A stretch of 64,000 nt of DNA, taken from NCBI GenBank assembly GCA_013141175.1, contig JABFRN010000001.1, positions 248,001 to 312,000 of the forward strand, in the 5' to 3' direction. Shown in pieces: positions 7,979 through 17,331 of this stretch (the first letter of the stretch is position 1; each line of letters starts with the position of its first letter). Source of the stretch: Lysobacter sp. Lineage in GTDB: Bacteria; Pseudomonadota; Gammaproteobacteria; Xanthomonadales; Xanthomonadaceae. The notes under the pieces were generated by a model, which saw nothing but the letters and a program-made list of their open reading frames with translations, searched no databases and had not been told where the DNA came from. A program made the position numbers and the translations under genes.

Positions 7979-8589
7979 CTCAGGCACGCATGACGCCGCA
8001 CGACAAGACCTACGACCGCGATTACTTCGACCGCTGGTATCGCGATGCCGGTATCGGCGGACGACAGCGCCTGCAGCGCAAGGTCGCGTTGGCGGTGGCC
8101 ACCGCCGAATACCATCTTGGACGCCCGATCCGCAGTGTGCTGGATATCGGCTGCGGCGAAGGCGTGTGGCGCGCCCCGCTGCTGAAACTGCGCCCCAAGC
8201 TGCGTTATCTCGGCTTCGACAACAGCGAATATGCGATCCGACGCTACGGCGCACGCCGCAACCTGCATTTCGCGCGCTTCGGCGATTTCGAAATGCTGCG
8301 CCCCTGCGCGCCGGTCGACCTGCTGATCTGCAGCGATGTGCTGCACTACCTGCCGACGCGCGAACTCGACCGGGGCCTGCCGGGTCTGGCGGAACTCTGC
8401 GCGGGCGTCGCGTTTCTGGAAGCGTTCACCGCCAGCGACGCGACCGAAGGCGACAACGTGGGTTTCCAGGGCAGGCCAGCCCGGTTCTATCGGCAGCGGC
8501 TGGCGGCGCTGGGTTTCGGCACGCTCGGGTCGCACTGCTGGCTGTCGCCGATGCGTGTCGACGACGCCGCCGCATTGGAACTCGGCTGA
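7975..8589 (+). CDS. Class I SAM-dependent methyltransferase
   Basis: A 204-residue methyltransferase with motif I VLDIGCGEG near residue 60, an acidic residue at the end of the second strand (GFDNSEYA), and motif IV-like LLICSDVLHYL. The C-terminal lobe is short. The substrate is unknown. The ATG at 7975 overlaps the dioxygenase stop by ATGA, so the two are translationally coupled and may act in one pathway, for example on catechols or other phenolics, though that link is inference only. Confidence 0.85.
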   Translation: MTQARMTPHDKTYDRDYFDRWYRDAGIGGRQRLQRKVALAVATAEYHLGRPIRSVLDIGCGEGVWRAPLLKLRPKLRYLGFDNSEYAIRRYGARRNLHFARFGDFEMLRPCAPVDLLICSDVLHYLPTRELDRGLPGLAELCAGVAFLEAFTASDATEGDNVGFQGRPARFYRQRLAALGFGTLGSHCWLSPMRVDDAAALELG

Positions 8590-8593
8590 CGCC

Positions 8594-8986
8594 TCAGGGC
8601 TTCGCGGGTTTGCGAGGGCGCTTGGCAGCGGCTTTTTTCTTCGCGGGCTTGGCGCCGGCACTGCGCAGCGCCGCTTCCAGCGCCAACCGCGCCCAGGGGC
8701 GCATCGCCTCGGGCGAATCCATGGCGTCGTCGGGCGGAGTCCAGTAACTCGCCACCGTCACCGGCTTGTCCTTGCCGTCGTACACGAACGGCCTGCCGCC
8801 GGCGTCGGCGAACAGGTCACGACTCGACGCGTCCGCCTTCAGGTACAGCGTGCCTTCGACCTCCAACGCCACGATCAGGCCATCAGCGTACAAGCCCGCC
8901 CCGCCGAACATCCGACGGACGGTGATCGCGCCCAGCGGCTCGAGCAGTTCGCGGAACCAGGCGATGTCTTCGTCTCGTGCAGTCAT
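8594..8986 (-). CDS. TfoX/Sxy N-terminal domain protein
   Basis: This 130-residue protein consists of a TfoX N-terminal domain (about residues 5-100) with the hallmark VRRMFGGAGLYADG and FVYDGKDK-like strands. It has a Lys/Ala/Pro-rich tail that could bind nucleic acid. Full-length TfoX/Sxy controls competence genes in gamma-proteobacteria; single-domain members like this one have no settled role. The ATG at 8986 gives the conserved start; the frame is open much further upstream but that is the shadow of the opposite strand. It converges on the methyltransferase, whose stop is four bases away. Confidence 0.83.
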   Translation of the reverse strand: MTARDEDIAWFRELLEPLGAITVRRMFGGAGLYADGLIVALEVEGTLYLKADASSRDLFADAGGRPFVYDGKDKPVTVASYWTPPDDAMDSPEAMRPWARLALEAALRSAGAKPAKKKAAAKRPRKPAKP

Positions 8987-9094
8987 GCGACAAGCGTAGC
9001 TGAACTGCGGGACTGCGGCACAGGTCGCACTACAGGCCTGAGGATGGGGTATGCTGCAGCGCACCATTTCATGGTCGAGATCAGGGGTTAGCCG

Positions 9095-10432
9095 ATGCTG
9101 CTGTATCAGATGCAAGAACTGGGTCGTGCCTGGATGGCGCCGGTCACCTACTGGGCCGAAGCCAACGCCCGGATGTTCTCCGCGCCCGGCAGTTGGATGT
9201 CGAGCCTGCCGCAGGCGCAGCGTTTCGCCGCCGCCAACGAATTGCTGTATCGCATCGGCAAGGATTACGAAAAACCCAGGTTCGGCATCCACAGCGTCAC
9301 CGACGACGGCCTCGGCGGTTCGGGCATGGTGTTTCCGGTGGTCGAGCGCGAAGTGCTGCGCACGCCGTTCTGCCGCCTGCTGCGCTTCAAGCGCTTCTCC
9401 GACGACGCCGATGGCATCGTCGACCTGAAGAACGATCCGCCGGTCCTCGTGGTCGCGCCGCTGTCGGGCCATCACTCCACGCTGCTGCGCGACACGGTCA
9501 AGACCCTGCTGCGCGATCACAAGGTGTACATCACCGACTGGATCGACGCGCGCATGGTGCCGAAGGACGCCGGTGCGTTCACGCTCGACGATTACGTCAT
9601 CACCATCCAGAATTTCATCCGCCACATCGGCGCCGAAAGCCTGCATGTGATCAGCGTCTGCCAGCCGACGGTACCGGTGCTGGCCGCCGTCTCGCTGATG
9701 GCCGCGCGCGGCGAAACCACGCCGCGTTCGCTGGTGATGATGGGCGGGCCGATCGACAGCCGCGAATCGCCGACTGCGGTAAATACGCTGGCCACCGAAA
9801 AACCGATCGGCTGGTTCGAGCAGAACCTCATCCACGTCGTGCCGGCGAACTACCCGGGTCGCGGTCGCCGCGTGTATCCCGGCTTCCTGCAGCACTTGGG
9901 CTTCCTGGCGATGAATCCCGAACGCCACGTGATGTCGCACTGGGATTTCTATCAGGATCTGGTCAAGGGCGATCTCGACGACGCCGACGCGCATCGCCGG
10001 TTCTACGACGAATACAACGCGGTGCTGGACATGCCGTCGGAGTATTACCTCGACACCATCCGCACCGTGTTCCAGGAACACCTGCTGCCACGCGGGCTGT
10101 GGGACGTGGCCGGCGAACGCGTGAAGCCGTCGGCGATCCGCAACACCGCGCTGATGACCATCGAAGGCGAACTCGACGATATTTCCGGCCTGGGCCAGAC
10201 CCGCGCCGCGCACAAACTGTGCACCGGCATCGCCGAAGCCGATCGCGTGCATCTCACCGCACAGGGCGCCGGCCACTACGGCATCTTCAGCGGCCGACGC
10301 TGGCGCGACCAGGTCTACCCGCAGGTCCGGGATTTCATCGCGAAATACGCCGCGCCAGCAGCGACTCCCGCAGCCAAAACCGTGAAGTCCGTCAAAGCGG
10401 CAAAACCCGCCCCGCGCCGCAAGGCGCGCTGA
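9095..10432 (+). CDS. phaZ: Intracellular polyhydroxyalkanoate depolymerase
   Basis: A 445-residue alpha/beta hydrolase of the intracellular PHB depolymerase family. The nucleophile motif is VCQPTVP with Cys189 in place of the usual Ser, as in Ralstonia PhaZ1. A later EGELDDISG probably holds the catalytic Asp and GAGHYGIF the His. It lacks a signal peptide, consistent with attack on native cytoplasmic PHA granules. The last 35 residues are Ala/Lys/Pro-rich and may help granule or nucleoid association. No PHA synthase or phasin gene is nearby, and its own promoter should lie in 8987-9094. Confidence 0.92.
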   Translation: MLLYQMQELGRAWMAPVTYWAEANARMFSAPGSWMSSLPQAQRFAAANELLYRIGKDYEKPRFGIHSVTDDGLGGSGMVFPVVEREVLRTPFCRLLRFKRFSDDADGIVDLKNDPPVLVVAPLSGHHSTLLRDTVKTLLRDHKVYITDWIDARMVPKDAGAFTLDDYVITIQNFIRHIGAESLHVISVCQPTVPVLAAVSLMAARGETTPRSLVMMGGPIDSRESPTAVNTLATEKPIGWFEQNLIHVVPANYPGRGRRVYPGFLQHLGFLAMNPERHVMSHWDFYQDLVKGDLDDADAHRRFYDEYNAVLDMPSEYYLDTIRTVFQEHLLPRGLWDVAGERVKPSAIRNTALMTIEGELDDISGLGQTRAAHKLCTGIAEADRVHLTAQGAGHYGIFSGRRWRDQVYPQVRDFIAKYAAPAATPAAKTVKSVKAAKPAPRRKAR

Positions 10433-10586
10433 CGCTATCTGCTGCTGCGGCGTCCGGAAGCTCCGGAACCGCCGCATCGCGCACGCCTTGGCCGCCATCG
10501 GTCGGACAGGCGGGCCTGCCGGCTTGACTCCGTCATGGGCCAAGGCCACAGTCGGTCGCAACCGTATCGACATGTGATGTCCCCGT

Positions 10587-11231
10587 ATGGCTTCACGCCA
10601 TCTCCCGCTTGCTGTCCTGATGACGCTCATGACCATGACCAGCTGCCAAAGCGCTTCCGCACCCGACCCTCGCCCGCAGGCCGCCATGGCCGCGCCCGTC
10701 CCCGATGTCCATGCCAAGGTGAACCCGGCACCGAAACGCGGGTATGCGCTTGCGCTGCGTTTCACGGGTCTGCCGGCCGCCGTGACCCGCCTGTCGCTCA
10801 CCGCGAATTACGAGGTCGACAATCTCGAGTGCGTGCCGGTGGATTACACCAAGGCCATGGGCGGCGTCCGCCTGCCTCCGGAGCAACGCATCGAATTGAC
10901 CCTGCAACGCATCGACGACAACACCTACGCGGCCACGGTGCATGAAGACGCGTTTCTCGACGAGGACTATTACGATCTCGGCATCTGCCATTGGGCGCTG
11001 GGCACCGCGAGCGTGCATTTCCACTCGCCTTCCACCCAGTTCGTCGGCGGAATCTCCGCGGACCAGCTGACGGCGGAAGCGGAAGTGACCGAGCATTACC
11101 TCGTCCGCGATTTCGCGCAGAAACCTCCGGTCGGCGACGTGGTCTTCGGTGAAGACTCTCCGGATTTCTATCTCGCCAGCCTCGGCCCGCAATTCAAACT
11201 CACCATCAGTGCCCGCAGGGAAGCGCCATGA
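10587..11231 (+). CDS. Putative periplasmic lipoprotein, candidate immunity protein (X-Tfi) for the downstream lipase
   Basis: A 214-residue protein with a lipoprotein-like signal ending at Cys20 (MTSC), then an Ala/Pro-rich linker and a soluble domain I do not recognise. Its stop overlaps the ATG of the lipase effector gene (ATGA). In Xanthomonas and Stenotrophomonas the antibacterial type IV secretion effectors are typically preceded by a gene for a periplasmic lipoprotein that neutralises them, and this gene fits in position, size and localisation. Immunity function is inferred from that layout, not from sequence similarity. The lipobox is not perfect (Met at -3), so lipidation is likely but not certain. 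Confidence 0.72.
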   Translation: MASRHLPLAVLMTLMTMTSCQSASAPDPRPQAAMAAPVPDVHAKVNPAPKRGYALALRFTGLPAAVTRLSLTANYEVDNLECVPVDYTKAMGGVRLPPEQRIELTLQRIDDNTYAATVHEDAFLDEDYYDLGICHWALGTASVHFHSPSTQFVGGISADQLTAEAEVTEHYLVRDFAQKPPVGDVVFGEDSPDFYLASLGPQFKLTISARREAP

Positions 11232-12505
11232 CGATCAGCAGCCGCGACTACGCCGCACTGAGCGAACATTCGTACCGGCATCCGCAGACGCCGGCGAACG
11301 ATTCGGTCAAGATCGAAGGCGTCGACTACCGCATCCTGGCCAACAGCGACCAGCCCAACGGCTATCAGGGCACGATCTACCAGCGACTCGACACCCGCGA
11401 GATCGTCGTCGCCCATCGCGGCACCGAGCCGAACCGGAGCGCGGGCGAGACCTTCCGCGACCTGGTGCGCACCGACGGCGGCATGGTCACCCACAGCATC
11501 AACAACCAGTCCCAGGACGCGATCAACCTGACCCAGCGCGCGCTCGAATTCGCGCGCCAGGAAGGCGAGCGCAGCGGTCGCACGCCGCCGGTCACGGTGA
11601 CCGGACATTCGCTGGGCGGCACGCTTGCCCAGATCACCGCGCACCGTTTCGACCTGCACGGCGAAACCTTCAATGCCTACGGTGCCGCAGCGCTGCGCCA
11701 GGGCGTGCCCGAAGGCGGCAACAACGTCGTCAACCACGTGCGCGCCACCGATGTGGTCAGCGCCGGCGCACCGCATTACGGCCAGGTCAGGATCTATGCC
11801 ACCCAGCAGGACGTGGATGCACTGAACAACGCCGGCTACAACAACCGGGAAACGCGCTGGGACCTTCGCAATCCGCTCAGCGTAGCGGCGAACCGTGGAC
11901 TCCCCGCGCACGAGTTGGGCGCCTTCATCCGCGAAACCGGCGGCGGCCCGCTGATGACCGAAGCCAACCAGCGCTTGGCACAGGATCATCACAACCAGAT
12001 CGACAAGTACCGCGACGACGTCCAGGCGATCCGTACCGGCATCACCGTGGGCTCGGACGCAACCCGCGACGGCATCAACATCATGCGCGGACGCTGGGAC
12101 CGGGTGTTCACGAACCACAGCACGCGCGCGGACCTGGGCGACGGGGCGCTGATGAGCGACAACCCGATGGTCGGCCAGACCTATGCCGCACTCGCGCGCA
12201 GCAGCGATCCGGCGGTGCAGAACGCGGATGCGCGTACGGTCGCCGGCATCGTCACCAACGCACAGCAGCAGGGCCTCACCAATATCGATCACGTCACCGG
12301 CAACGGCAATGGCACGCTCTACGCAGTGCAGGGGCGCTCGGTGGAGGATCCGGCCGCGCGCGTGGCGCCGGTCGATCTCAGCGCGGCGCAACAGCAGCCG
12401 CTCGCGGCCAGCTCGCAGCTCTCAGCAGCGCAGCAGACCGCACAGCCCGACCCGCAATTGGCGCAACAGGATCAGCCGCAGCGCGCAGCCGCGATGCGTT
12501 CCTGA
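11228..12505 (+). CDS. Lipase-family type IV secretion effector with C-terminal XVIPCD (X-Tfe)
   Basis: This 425-residue protein has two parts. Residues 1-240 are a class 3 lipase-type alpha/beta hydrolase: HRGTEP near 63, nucleophile elbow GHSLGG with Ser128, probable Asp175 (RATDVVS) and His228 (PAHELG). Residues about 308-425 match the Xanthomonas VirB7-interacting/VirD4-interacting conserved domain: GLTNIDHV near 350, LYAVQG, DPAAR, and a long Gln/Ala-rich tail. The XVIPCD directs effectors to VirD4 of the Xanthomonadales killing type IV secretion system. The protein should be delivered into rival bacteria and attack membrane lipids. There is no signal peptide, as expected. No vir genes lie in the window. 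Confidence 0.88.
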   Translation: MTISSRDYAALSEHSYRHPQTPANDSVKIEGVDYRILANSDQPNGYQGTIYQRLDTREIVVAHRGTEPNRSAGETFRDLVRTDGGMVTHSINNQSQDAINLTQRALEFARQEGERSGRTPPVTVTGHSLGGTLAQITAHRFDLHGETFNAYGAAALRQGVPEGGNNVVNHVRATDVVSAGAPHYGQVRIYATQQDVDALNNAGYNNRETRWDLRNPLSVAANRGLPAHELGAFIRETGGGPLMTEANQRLAQDHHNQIDKYRDDVQAIRTGITVGSDATRDGINIMRGRWDRVFTNHSTRADLGDGALMSDNPMVGQTYAALARSSDPAVQNADARTVAGIVTNAQQQGLTNIDHVTGNGNGTLYAVQGRSVEDPAARVAPVDLSAAQQQPLAASSQLSAAQQTAQPDPQLAQQDQPQRAAAMRS

Positions 12506-12529
12506 TCGTACGTTCCGTCAGCCGGCCTC

Positions 12530-12563
12530 AAGAAAAAAGCCGCAGCGATGCGGCTTTTTTCTT
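12530..12563. terminator. Bidirectional intrinsic terminator
   Basis: A perfect 15-bp stem (12530-12544 with 12549-12563) closes on the GNRA loop GCGA. The arms begin AAGAAAAAAG and end CTTTTTTCTT, so each strand has a T-run after a GC-rich core. It lies between the lipase effector and the convergent haloperoxidase-like gene and can stop transcription from both sides. Confidence 0.92.
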
Positions 12564-12613
12564 GTCCGGCGCAACATCCCGGCCCCCGCGACGCGGGGAC
12601 CGGGACATCGCAC

Positions 12614-14044
12614 TCAGTTGCCTGCGGTGCCGTTGATGTAGGCGCGGCTGAGCGTATACGCCTGCGCACCGATCTTGCGGCCGAGGACACGCGCTTCGAC
12701 GTCGCCATCCTGGAAGTGGATGCCGCCATAACGACGCGAAATGCCCGCTTCGTCCGCAGCCGCCGTGAACGTCGGCCAGCTCAATACCACATCATGCGCC
12801 GGCACAAGACCCGGCTCCACGCGCGAACTGCCAGCCGGCACCGTGACCGCCGCGCCGAAGTAATCGCTGCCGGTGTAGCGCTTCAGCACTTCCGCAGCGG
12901 ACGCACTGAAAATGCTGTGGCCGGAAACGTATTCGGCGAACGGCGGCGTGACCACGGTAGCGGCCTGATACGGCCGCCAGTTCTGGCCGAGGATGACCCG
13001 GGTCCCCAGCCCTTCGCCGGCCCACGCGAAGATCGGGCGGTTCTTGAACAGGAAATGCACGGCGGAGACCGGGCGGATGTAATCGAACTGACGCTTGTAG
13101 CCCCATGACGTGATGCTGGCATCGAGCACCGCGTTGGTCATCGCGAACGTCATCTTCACGTCCTGGCCCAGCGTGTGGTGATCGCGTTCCGACACGTGCT
13201 TCGCGAACAGCACCCAGTGGCCGGGCGGCAGTTCCGACGAAGGACCATCCGCCCAGTATTCGGCGATGGTCTTCTGGCGATCGTTGAGCGTCGCGCTGTA
13301 GTAGACCACCTGCAGCGCCTGCTGCAGATAAGCGAACGTGCCGAAGCGCGCGGGCGCTTTCACCGGGAACTGATCGTATCGGCTCAACGCGAACGGTTTG
13401 ACAAGGGACCAGTGCGGCGCGATGAATTTCTGCAGCACGAAGCCGCCGCTGCCGTCCGGCACCGCCAGCGGCTGCCAATGGTTCGGGTCGACGATCTGGG
13501 TGGGGCTGTTCACCGGCAGATAGCCGGTGTAGTCGCTGTAGGGCGCGCCACCGTTGACGTTGCCGAGCTGATTCGAACCGTCCGCATGGCGGTACTGGAT
13601 CAATGCGGCGGCGGCCACGTTGCCCACACCCTGCGGCGTGGCGATATTGCCCGTGGTGTCGGTCGGGTCGTAGCCGAGGCCGGCCATTTCGGCAGCGAAT
13701 TGTGCCTGCCGGGTCGGGAACAGATCGACCAGCACGCGGTAGGCGGCGAAACTCATCGCCTTGCGGCGGTTGGCATCGGTGCGCTCGCTGGCCGGACGGC
13801 GCAGTTCGCCACCGAGCTGGGTCCCATTGGCCTTGTTGTCGTACGCCGCCCAGGCGTCGTACATGGCGGTGTTGGTGATCGCCAGCATGCGCGCGACCAT
13901 CGGCGGGCCCGGATGGGTCACGCGGATGGCTTCGAGCGCTTCGTCGTTCCAGTCGGTGACGACGGTGGCAGCTTGGGCGGCACCTGCGGTGCCGAGCAAC
14001 AAAGCACAGGCCAGGGCGAGCCTGGTCCGGATTCCATGTGTCAT
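12614..14044 (-). CDS. Vanadium-dependent haloperoxidase/PAP2-like exported protein
   Basis: This 476-residue protein has a cleavable signal peptide (about 1-27, ending AQA). Its body matches the vanadium haloperoxidase and type 2 phosphatidic acid phosphatase superfamily: KRQFDYIRP, EYVSGHSIFSA, and GGIHFQDGD near the C-terminus supply the Lys, Arg, Ser-Gly-His and His that bind vanadate or phosphate. Without vanadate such proteins often act as acid phosphatases, so the true activity is open. The ATG at 14044 follows GGGGAA and begins the signal peptide; the open frame extends further upstream without a plausible N-terminus. It is a single gene. Confidence 0.85.
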   Translation of the reverse strand: MTHGIRTRLALACALLLGTAGAAQAATVVTDWNDEALEAIRVTHPGPPMVARMLAITNTAMYDAWAAYDNKANGTQLGGELRRPASERTDANRRKAMSFAAYRVLVDLFPTRQAQFAAEMAGLGYDPTDTTGNIATPQGVGNVAAAALIQYRHADGSNQLGNVNGGAPYSDYTGYLPVNSPTQIVDPNHWQPLAVPDGSGGFVLQKFIAPHWSLVKPFALSRYDQFPVKAPARFGTFAYLQQALQVVYYSATLNDRQKTIAEYWADGPSSELPPGHWVLFAKHVSERDHHTLGQDVKMTFAMTNAVLDASITSWGYKRQFDYIRPVSAVHFLFKNRPIFAWAGEGLGTRVILGQNWRPYQAATVVTPPFAEYVSGHSIFSASAAEVLKRYTGSDYFGAAVTVPAGSSRVEPGLVPAHDVVLSWPTFTAAADEAGISRRYGGIHFQDGDVEARVLGRKIGAQAYTLSRAYINGTAGN

Positions 14045-14394
14045 TGAATGATTCCCCAAAGAGTTTGATTGCTGAACGCGACAGTCGACGCTGCCTGCGG
14101 AGGGCGTCCCACGCGCCTTCCAGAACATACCGGCAGCACCTACAGCGACGTCAGTCGTGAGCGTTTCACGAATATTGCAGTGTGATTCCCGGAAACGGCC
14201 GGGACCTCTGAACAAAAAAACAGCAGGGTTCCACATCACTCCCTACGGCAAGCTTCCATTCCATTGTTAGCGAAGACGCCGAAAGCGGACTTTACAGGTC
14301 ATGACCGCTCCGGACCCGGGTTCGCAAGCCTATCCGGGCAGCAAGCCGCTACGAAGAACCGATTAGAATGACGCTTTGTCCGACCGGCCCCGCC
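14045..14394. other. 350-bp divergent intergenic region
   Basis: This lies between the haloperoxidase-like gene and parC. I see no gene or RNA. A TAGAAT at 14364-14369 is a plausible -10 element for parC and would place the start of transcription about 20 bases before the ATG at 14395; no good -35 is visible. A run of eight A residues lies near 14213-14220. Confidence 0.5.
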
Positions 14395-16638
14395 ATGCCC
14401 GACACCGCACGACCCGCCTTCCACGGTTTCGAACAGATCCCGCTGCGCGAATACGCCGAACGCGCGTATCTCGACTACTCGATGTACGTGGTCCTGGATC
14501 GCGCCCTGCCCTTCCTCGGCGATGGCCTGAAGCCGGTGCAGCGCCGGATCATCTTCGCGATGAGCGAGCTGGGCCTGAACGCCGGGGCCAAACCGAAGAA
14601 ATCCGCGCGTACCGTCGGCGATGTCATCGGCAAATACCATCCGCACGGCGACAGCGCCTGCTACGAAGCGCTGGTGCTGATGGCGCAGCCGTTCTCGTAC
14701 CGCTATCCGCTGATCGACGGCCAGGGCAACTTCGGTTCCAGCGACGACCCGAAATCGTTCGCGGCGATGCGTTACACCGAATCGAAACTCACGCCCATCG
14801 CCGAAGTGCTGCTCGGCGAAATCGGCCACGGCACGGTCGATTGGGATCCGAACTTCGACGGCACGCTGGAAGAACCCACCTGGCTGCCGGCGCGGTTGCC
14901 GCACCTGCTGCTCAACGGCACCACCGGCATCGCGGTGGGCATGGCCACCGACGTGCCGCCGCACAATCTCAACGAGATCGTCAGCGCCTGCGTCCGCCTG
15001 CTCGACGATCCCGACGCCACCGTGCGCGACCTCTGCGAACACGTGCGCGGCCCGGATTACCCGACCACCGCCGAAATCATCACCCCCATCGCCGATCTGC
15101 AGGCGATGTACGAGACCGGCCACGGCAGCGTGCGCGCGCGCGCGACCTACCTTCGCGAACAGAACAACATCGTGATCACCGCGCTGCCGTACCAGGTCAG
15201 CCCGAGCAAGGTGATCGAGCAGATCGCGCAGCAGATGCGCGCGAAGAAGCTGCCGTGGCTGGAAGACCTGCGCGACGAGTCCGACCACGCCAACCCGACC
15301 CGGATCGTGATGATTCCGCGCAGCAACCGCGTCGATGTCGAACAGCTGATGGGGCATCTGTTCGTCACCACCGATCTGGAGAAAAGCTACCGGGTCAACA
15401 TGAACGTGATCGGCCTCGATGGCCGTCCGCAGGTGAAAAACCTGAAGATGCTGCTGTCGGAATGGCTGGTGTTCCGCATCGACACCGTCACCCGCCGCCT
15501 GAAGCACCGCCTGGACAAGGTCGACCGCCGCCTGCACCTGTTGGAAGGCCTGCTGGTCGCGTTCCTCAATCTCGATGAAGTGATCCGCATCATCCGCGCC
15601 GAGGACGAACCGAAACCCGCGCTGATCGCACGCTTCGGGCTGAGCGAAGACCAGGCCGACTACATCCTCGACACCAAGCTGAAACAGCTGGCGCGACTGG
15701 AAGAGATGAAGATCCGCGGCGAACAGGACGAACTCGCCGCCGAACGCGACAAACTGATGTCGATCCTCGACAGCAAGTCGAAGCTGAAGAAGCTGGTCAA
15801 GGACGAACTGCTGGCCGACGCGAAGAAATTCGGCGACGCGCGGATGTCGCCGCTGGTCTCGCGCGAAGCCGCGCAGGCGATCGACGAGACCGAGTTGGTG
15901 CCCAGCGAACCGATGACCATCGTGCTGAGCGAGAAAGGCTGGATCCGCGCGGCCAAAGGCCATGACATCGATGCGGCGGGATTGAGCTATCGCGACGGCG
16001 ACAGCCTGCTGTGCGCGGTACGCGGACGCAGCACCCAGCAGGTCGCGTTCCTCGACAGCACCGGCCGCAGCTATTCGTCGCTGGCGCACACACTGCCCTC
16101 GGCGCGCGGCAACGGCGAACCGCTGAGCGGGCGTTTCTCGCTGCCGGCGGGCGCGTCCTTCCAGACCATGGCCGGCGGCGCCGACGACGCGCGCTTCGTG
16201 CTGGCGTCGTCGCACGGTTACGGCTTCGTCACGAAGTTCGAGAATCTCACCGGTCGCAACAAGGCCGGCAAGGCGATGCTGTCGCTCACGCCGGGATCGG
16301 TCGTGCTGCAGCCGGCACAGGCGGGCAATCTCGACACCGATCGCATCGTCGCCGTGACCAGCGCCGGTCATCTGCTGGCGTTTCCGATCGCGGAGTTGCC
16401 GGAACTCGACAAGGGCAAAGGCAACAAGATCATCGAGATCCCGAAAGCCAAGCGCAGCACCGAGCGCGTGATCGCGATCGCGGTGGTGCCGCCCGGCGGC
16501 ACGCTGTCGGTGAAATCCGGCGCGCGCACGATGTCGCTGTCGTTCAAGGAGCTGGAACCCTACCTCGGCGCACGCGGCAGCCGTGGTGGCCTGCTGTCGC
16601 GCGGCTGGCAGAAAGTCGATGCACTGACGGTGGAATGA
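14395..16638 (+). CDS. parC: DNA topoisomerase IV subunit A
   Basis: A 747-residue ParC. It shares the GyrA/ParC breakage-reunion core: [10 protein letters not shown], the helix [14 protein letters not shown] with Ser and Glu at the fluoroquinolone-determining positions (wild type), and [10 protein letters not shown] with the catalytic Tyr. A shorter C-terminal beta-propeller domain fits ParC rather than GyrA. With ParE it decatenates daughter chromosomes. The ATG at 14395 is preferred over one at 14368, which overlaps a probable -10 element and adds nine atypical residues. Its stop overlaps the start of tpm. Confidence 0.95.
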   Translation: MPDTARPAFHGFEQIPLREYAERAYLDYSMYVVLDRALPFLGDGLKPVQRRIIFAMSELGLNAGAKPKKSARTVGDVIGKYHPHGDSACYEALVLMAQPFSYRYPLIDGQGNFGSSDDPKSFAAMRYTESKLTPIAEVLLGEIGHGTVDWDPNFDGTLEEPTWLPARLPHLLLNGTTGIAVGMATDVPPHNLNEIVSACVRLLDDPDATVRDLCEHVRGPDYPTTAEIITPIADLQAMYETGHGSVRARATYLREQNNIVITALPYQVSPSKVIEQIAQQMRAKKLPWLEDLRDESDHANPTRIVMIPRSNRVDVEQLMGHLFVTTDLEKSYRVNMNVIGLDGRPQVKNLKMLLSEWLVFRIDTVTRRLKHRLDKVDRRLHLLEGLLVAFLNLDEVIRIIRAEDEPKPALIARFGLSEDQADYILDTKLKQLARLEEMKIRGEQDELAAERDKLMSILDSKSKLKKLVKDELLADAKKFGDARMSPLVSREAAQAIDETELVPSEPMTIVLSEKGWIRAAKGHDIDAAGLSYRDGDSLLCAVRGRSTQQVAFLDSTGRSYSSLAHTLPSARGNGEPLSGRFSLPAGASFQTMAGGADDARFVLASSHGYGFVTKFENLTGRNKAGKAMLSLTPGSVVLQPAQAGNLDTDRIVAVTSAGHLLAFPIAELPELDKGKGNKIIEIPKAKRSTERVIAIAVVPPGGTLSVKSGARTMSLSFKELEPYLGARGSRGGLLSRGWQKVDALTVE

Positions 16639-17297
16639 TGGATCCCGATTTCTGGCACCAACGCTGGCGCGACAACGACATCGGCTTCCACCAGGAGCAG
16701 CCGACACCGCTGCTGCAGAAACACTGGCCCGCCATCGCTGCATCGGCGGGCAGTCGCGTGTTCGTCCCACTGGCGGGAAAATCGGTCGATATGCTGTGGC
16801 TCGCATCGCAGGGCCATCGCGTGCTGGGCGTCGAACTGTCGCCGCTCGCGGTGGCGCGGTTTTTCGCCGAGCACGCGCTGGAACCCGACGTCATCGAATC
16901 GCGTTACGGCACGCATTACCGCGCCGGCGACATCGAACTGATCTGCGGCGATGTCTTCGCGATGGACGAAGCCGTCCTCGCCGACTGCACGGCGGTCTTC
17001 GATCGCGCCGCACTGATCGCTCTCCCCCCGGAACTGCGACAGCGCTACGTCGATGAACTCTACGCACGCCTGCCGGTGGCATGCCGCGGCCTGTTGATCA
17101 CGCTCGAATACCCGGCGCACGAAAAAGAAGGTCCGCCGTTCACCGTGACCGAAGCCGAAGTCCGCGAACGCTACGCACCGCATTGGACCATCGACCTGCT
17201 GGAACGCCGCGATATCCTCGCGACCGAACCGAAGTTCGTCGACCAGGGCGTGAGCGCGCTCGACACCTGCGTCTACCGCCTGCAACGCAACGACTGA
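16638..17297 (+). CDS. tpm: Thiopurine S-methyltransferase
   Basis: A 219-residue protein matching bacterial TPMT: N-terminal DPDFWHQRW, RVFVPLAGKSVDMLWLA (SAM site), GVELSPLAV, and FDRAALIALPPELR. Bacterial members methylate thiopurines and, in some species, selenium or tellurium oxyanions. Two adjacent ATGs (16635, 16638) overlap the parC stop; the second gives the family-typical N-terminus. Overlap implies translation coupled to parC, although no functional link is known. Confidence 0.92.
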   Translation: MDPDFWHQRWRDNDIGFHQEQPTPLLQKHWPAIAASAGSRVFVPLAGKSVDMLWLASQGHRVLGVELSPLAVARFFAEHALEPDVIESRYGTHYRAGDIELICGDVFAMDEAVLADCTAVFDRAALIALPPELRQRYVDELYARLPVACRGLLITLEYPAHEKEGPPFTVTEAEVRERYAPHWTIDLLERRDILATEPKFVDQGVSALDTCVYRLQRND

Positions 17298-17331
17298 AAC
17301 CGCTCACCCATACCACCCATCCGGATCGCTC

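Noticed and set aside
12037-12600. CRISPR-like or insertion-sequence remains near the effector genes
   Set aside because: No direct repeats, terminal inverted repeats or transposase frames are visible here or elsewhere in the window.
14313-14335. GGGTTCGCAAGCC resembling a tRNA T-arm upstream of parC
   Set aside because: No acceptor stem, D-arm or anticodon arm can be placed around it.
14368-14394. Earlier ATG for parC
   Set aside because: It overlaps a probable -10 element (TAGAAT) and adds nine residues not typical of ParC.
14299-16806. Minus-strand open frame of about 835 codons opposite parC
   Set aside because: Antisense of a well-supported parC; low-complexity product with no motifs.
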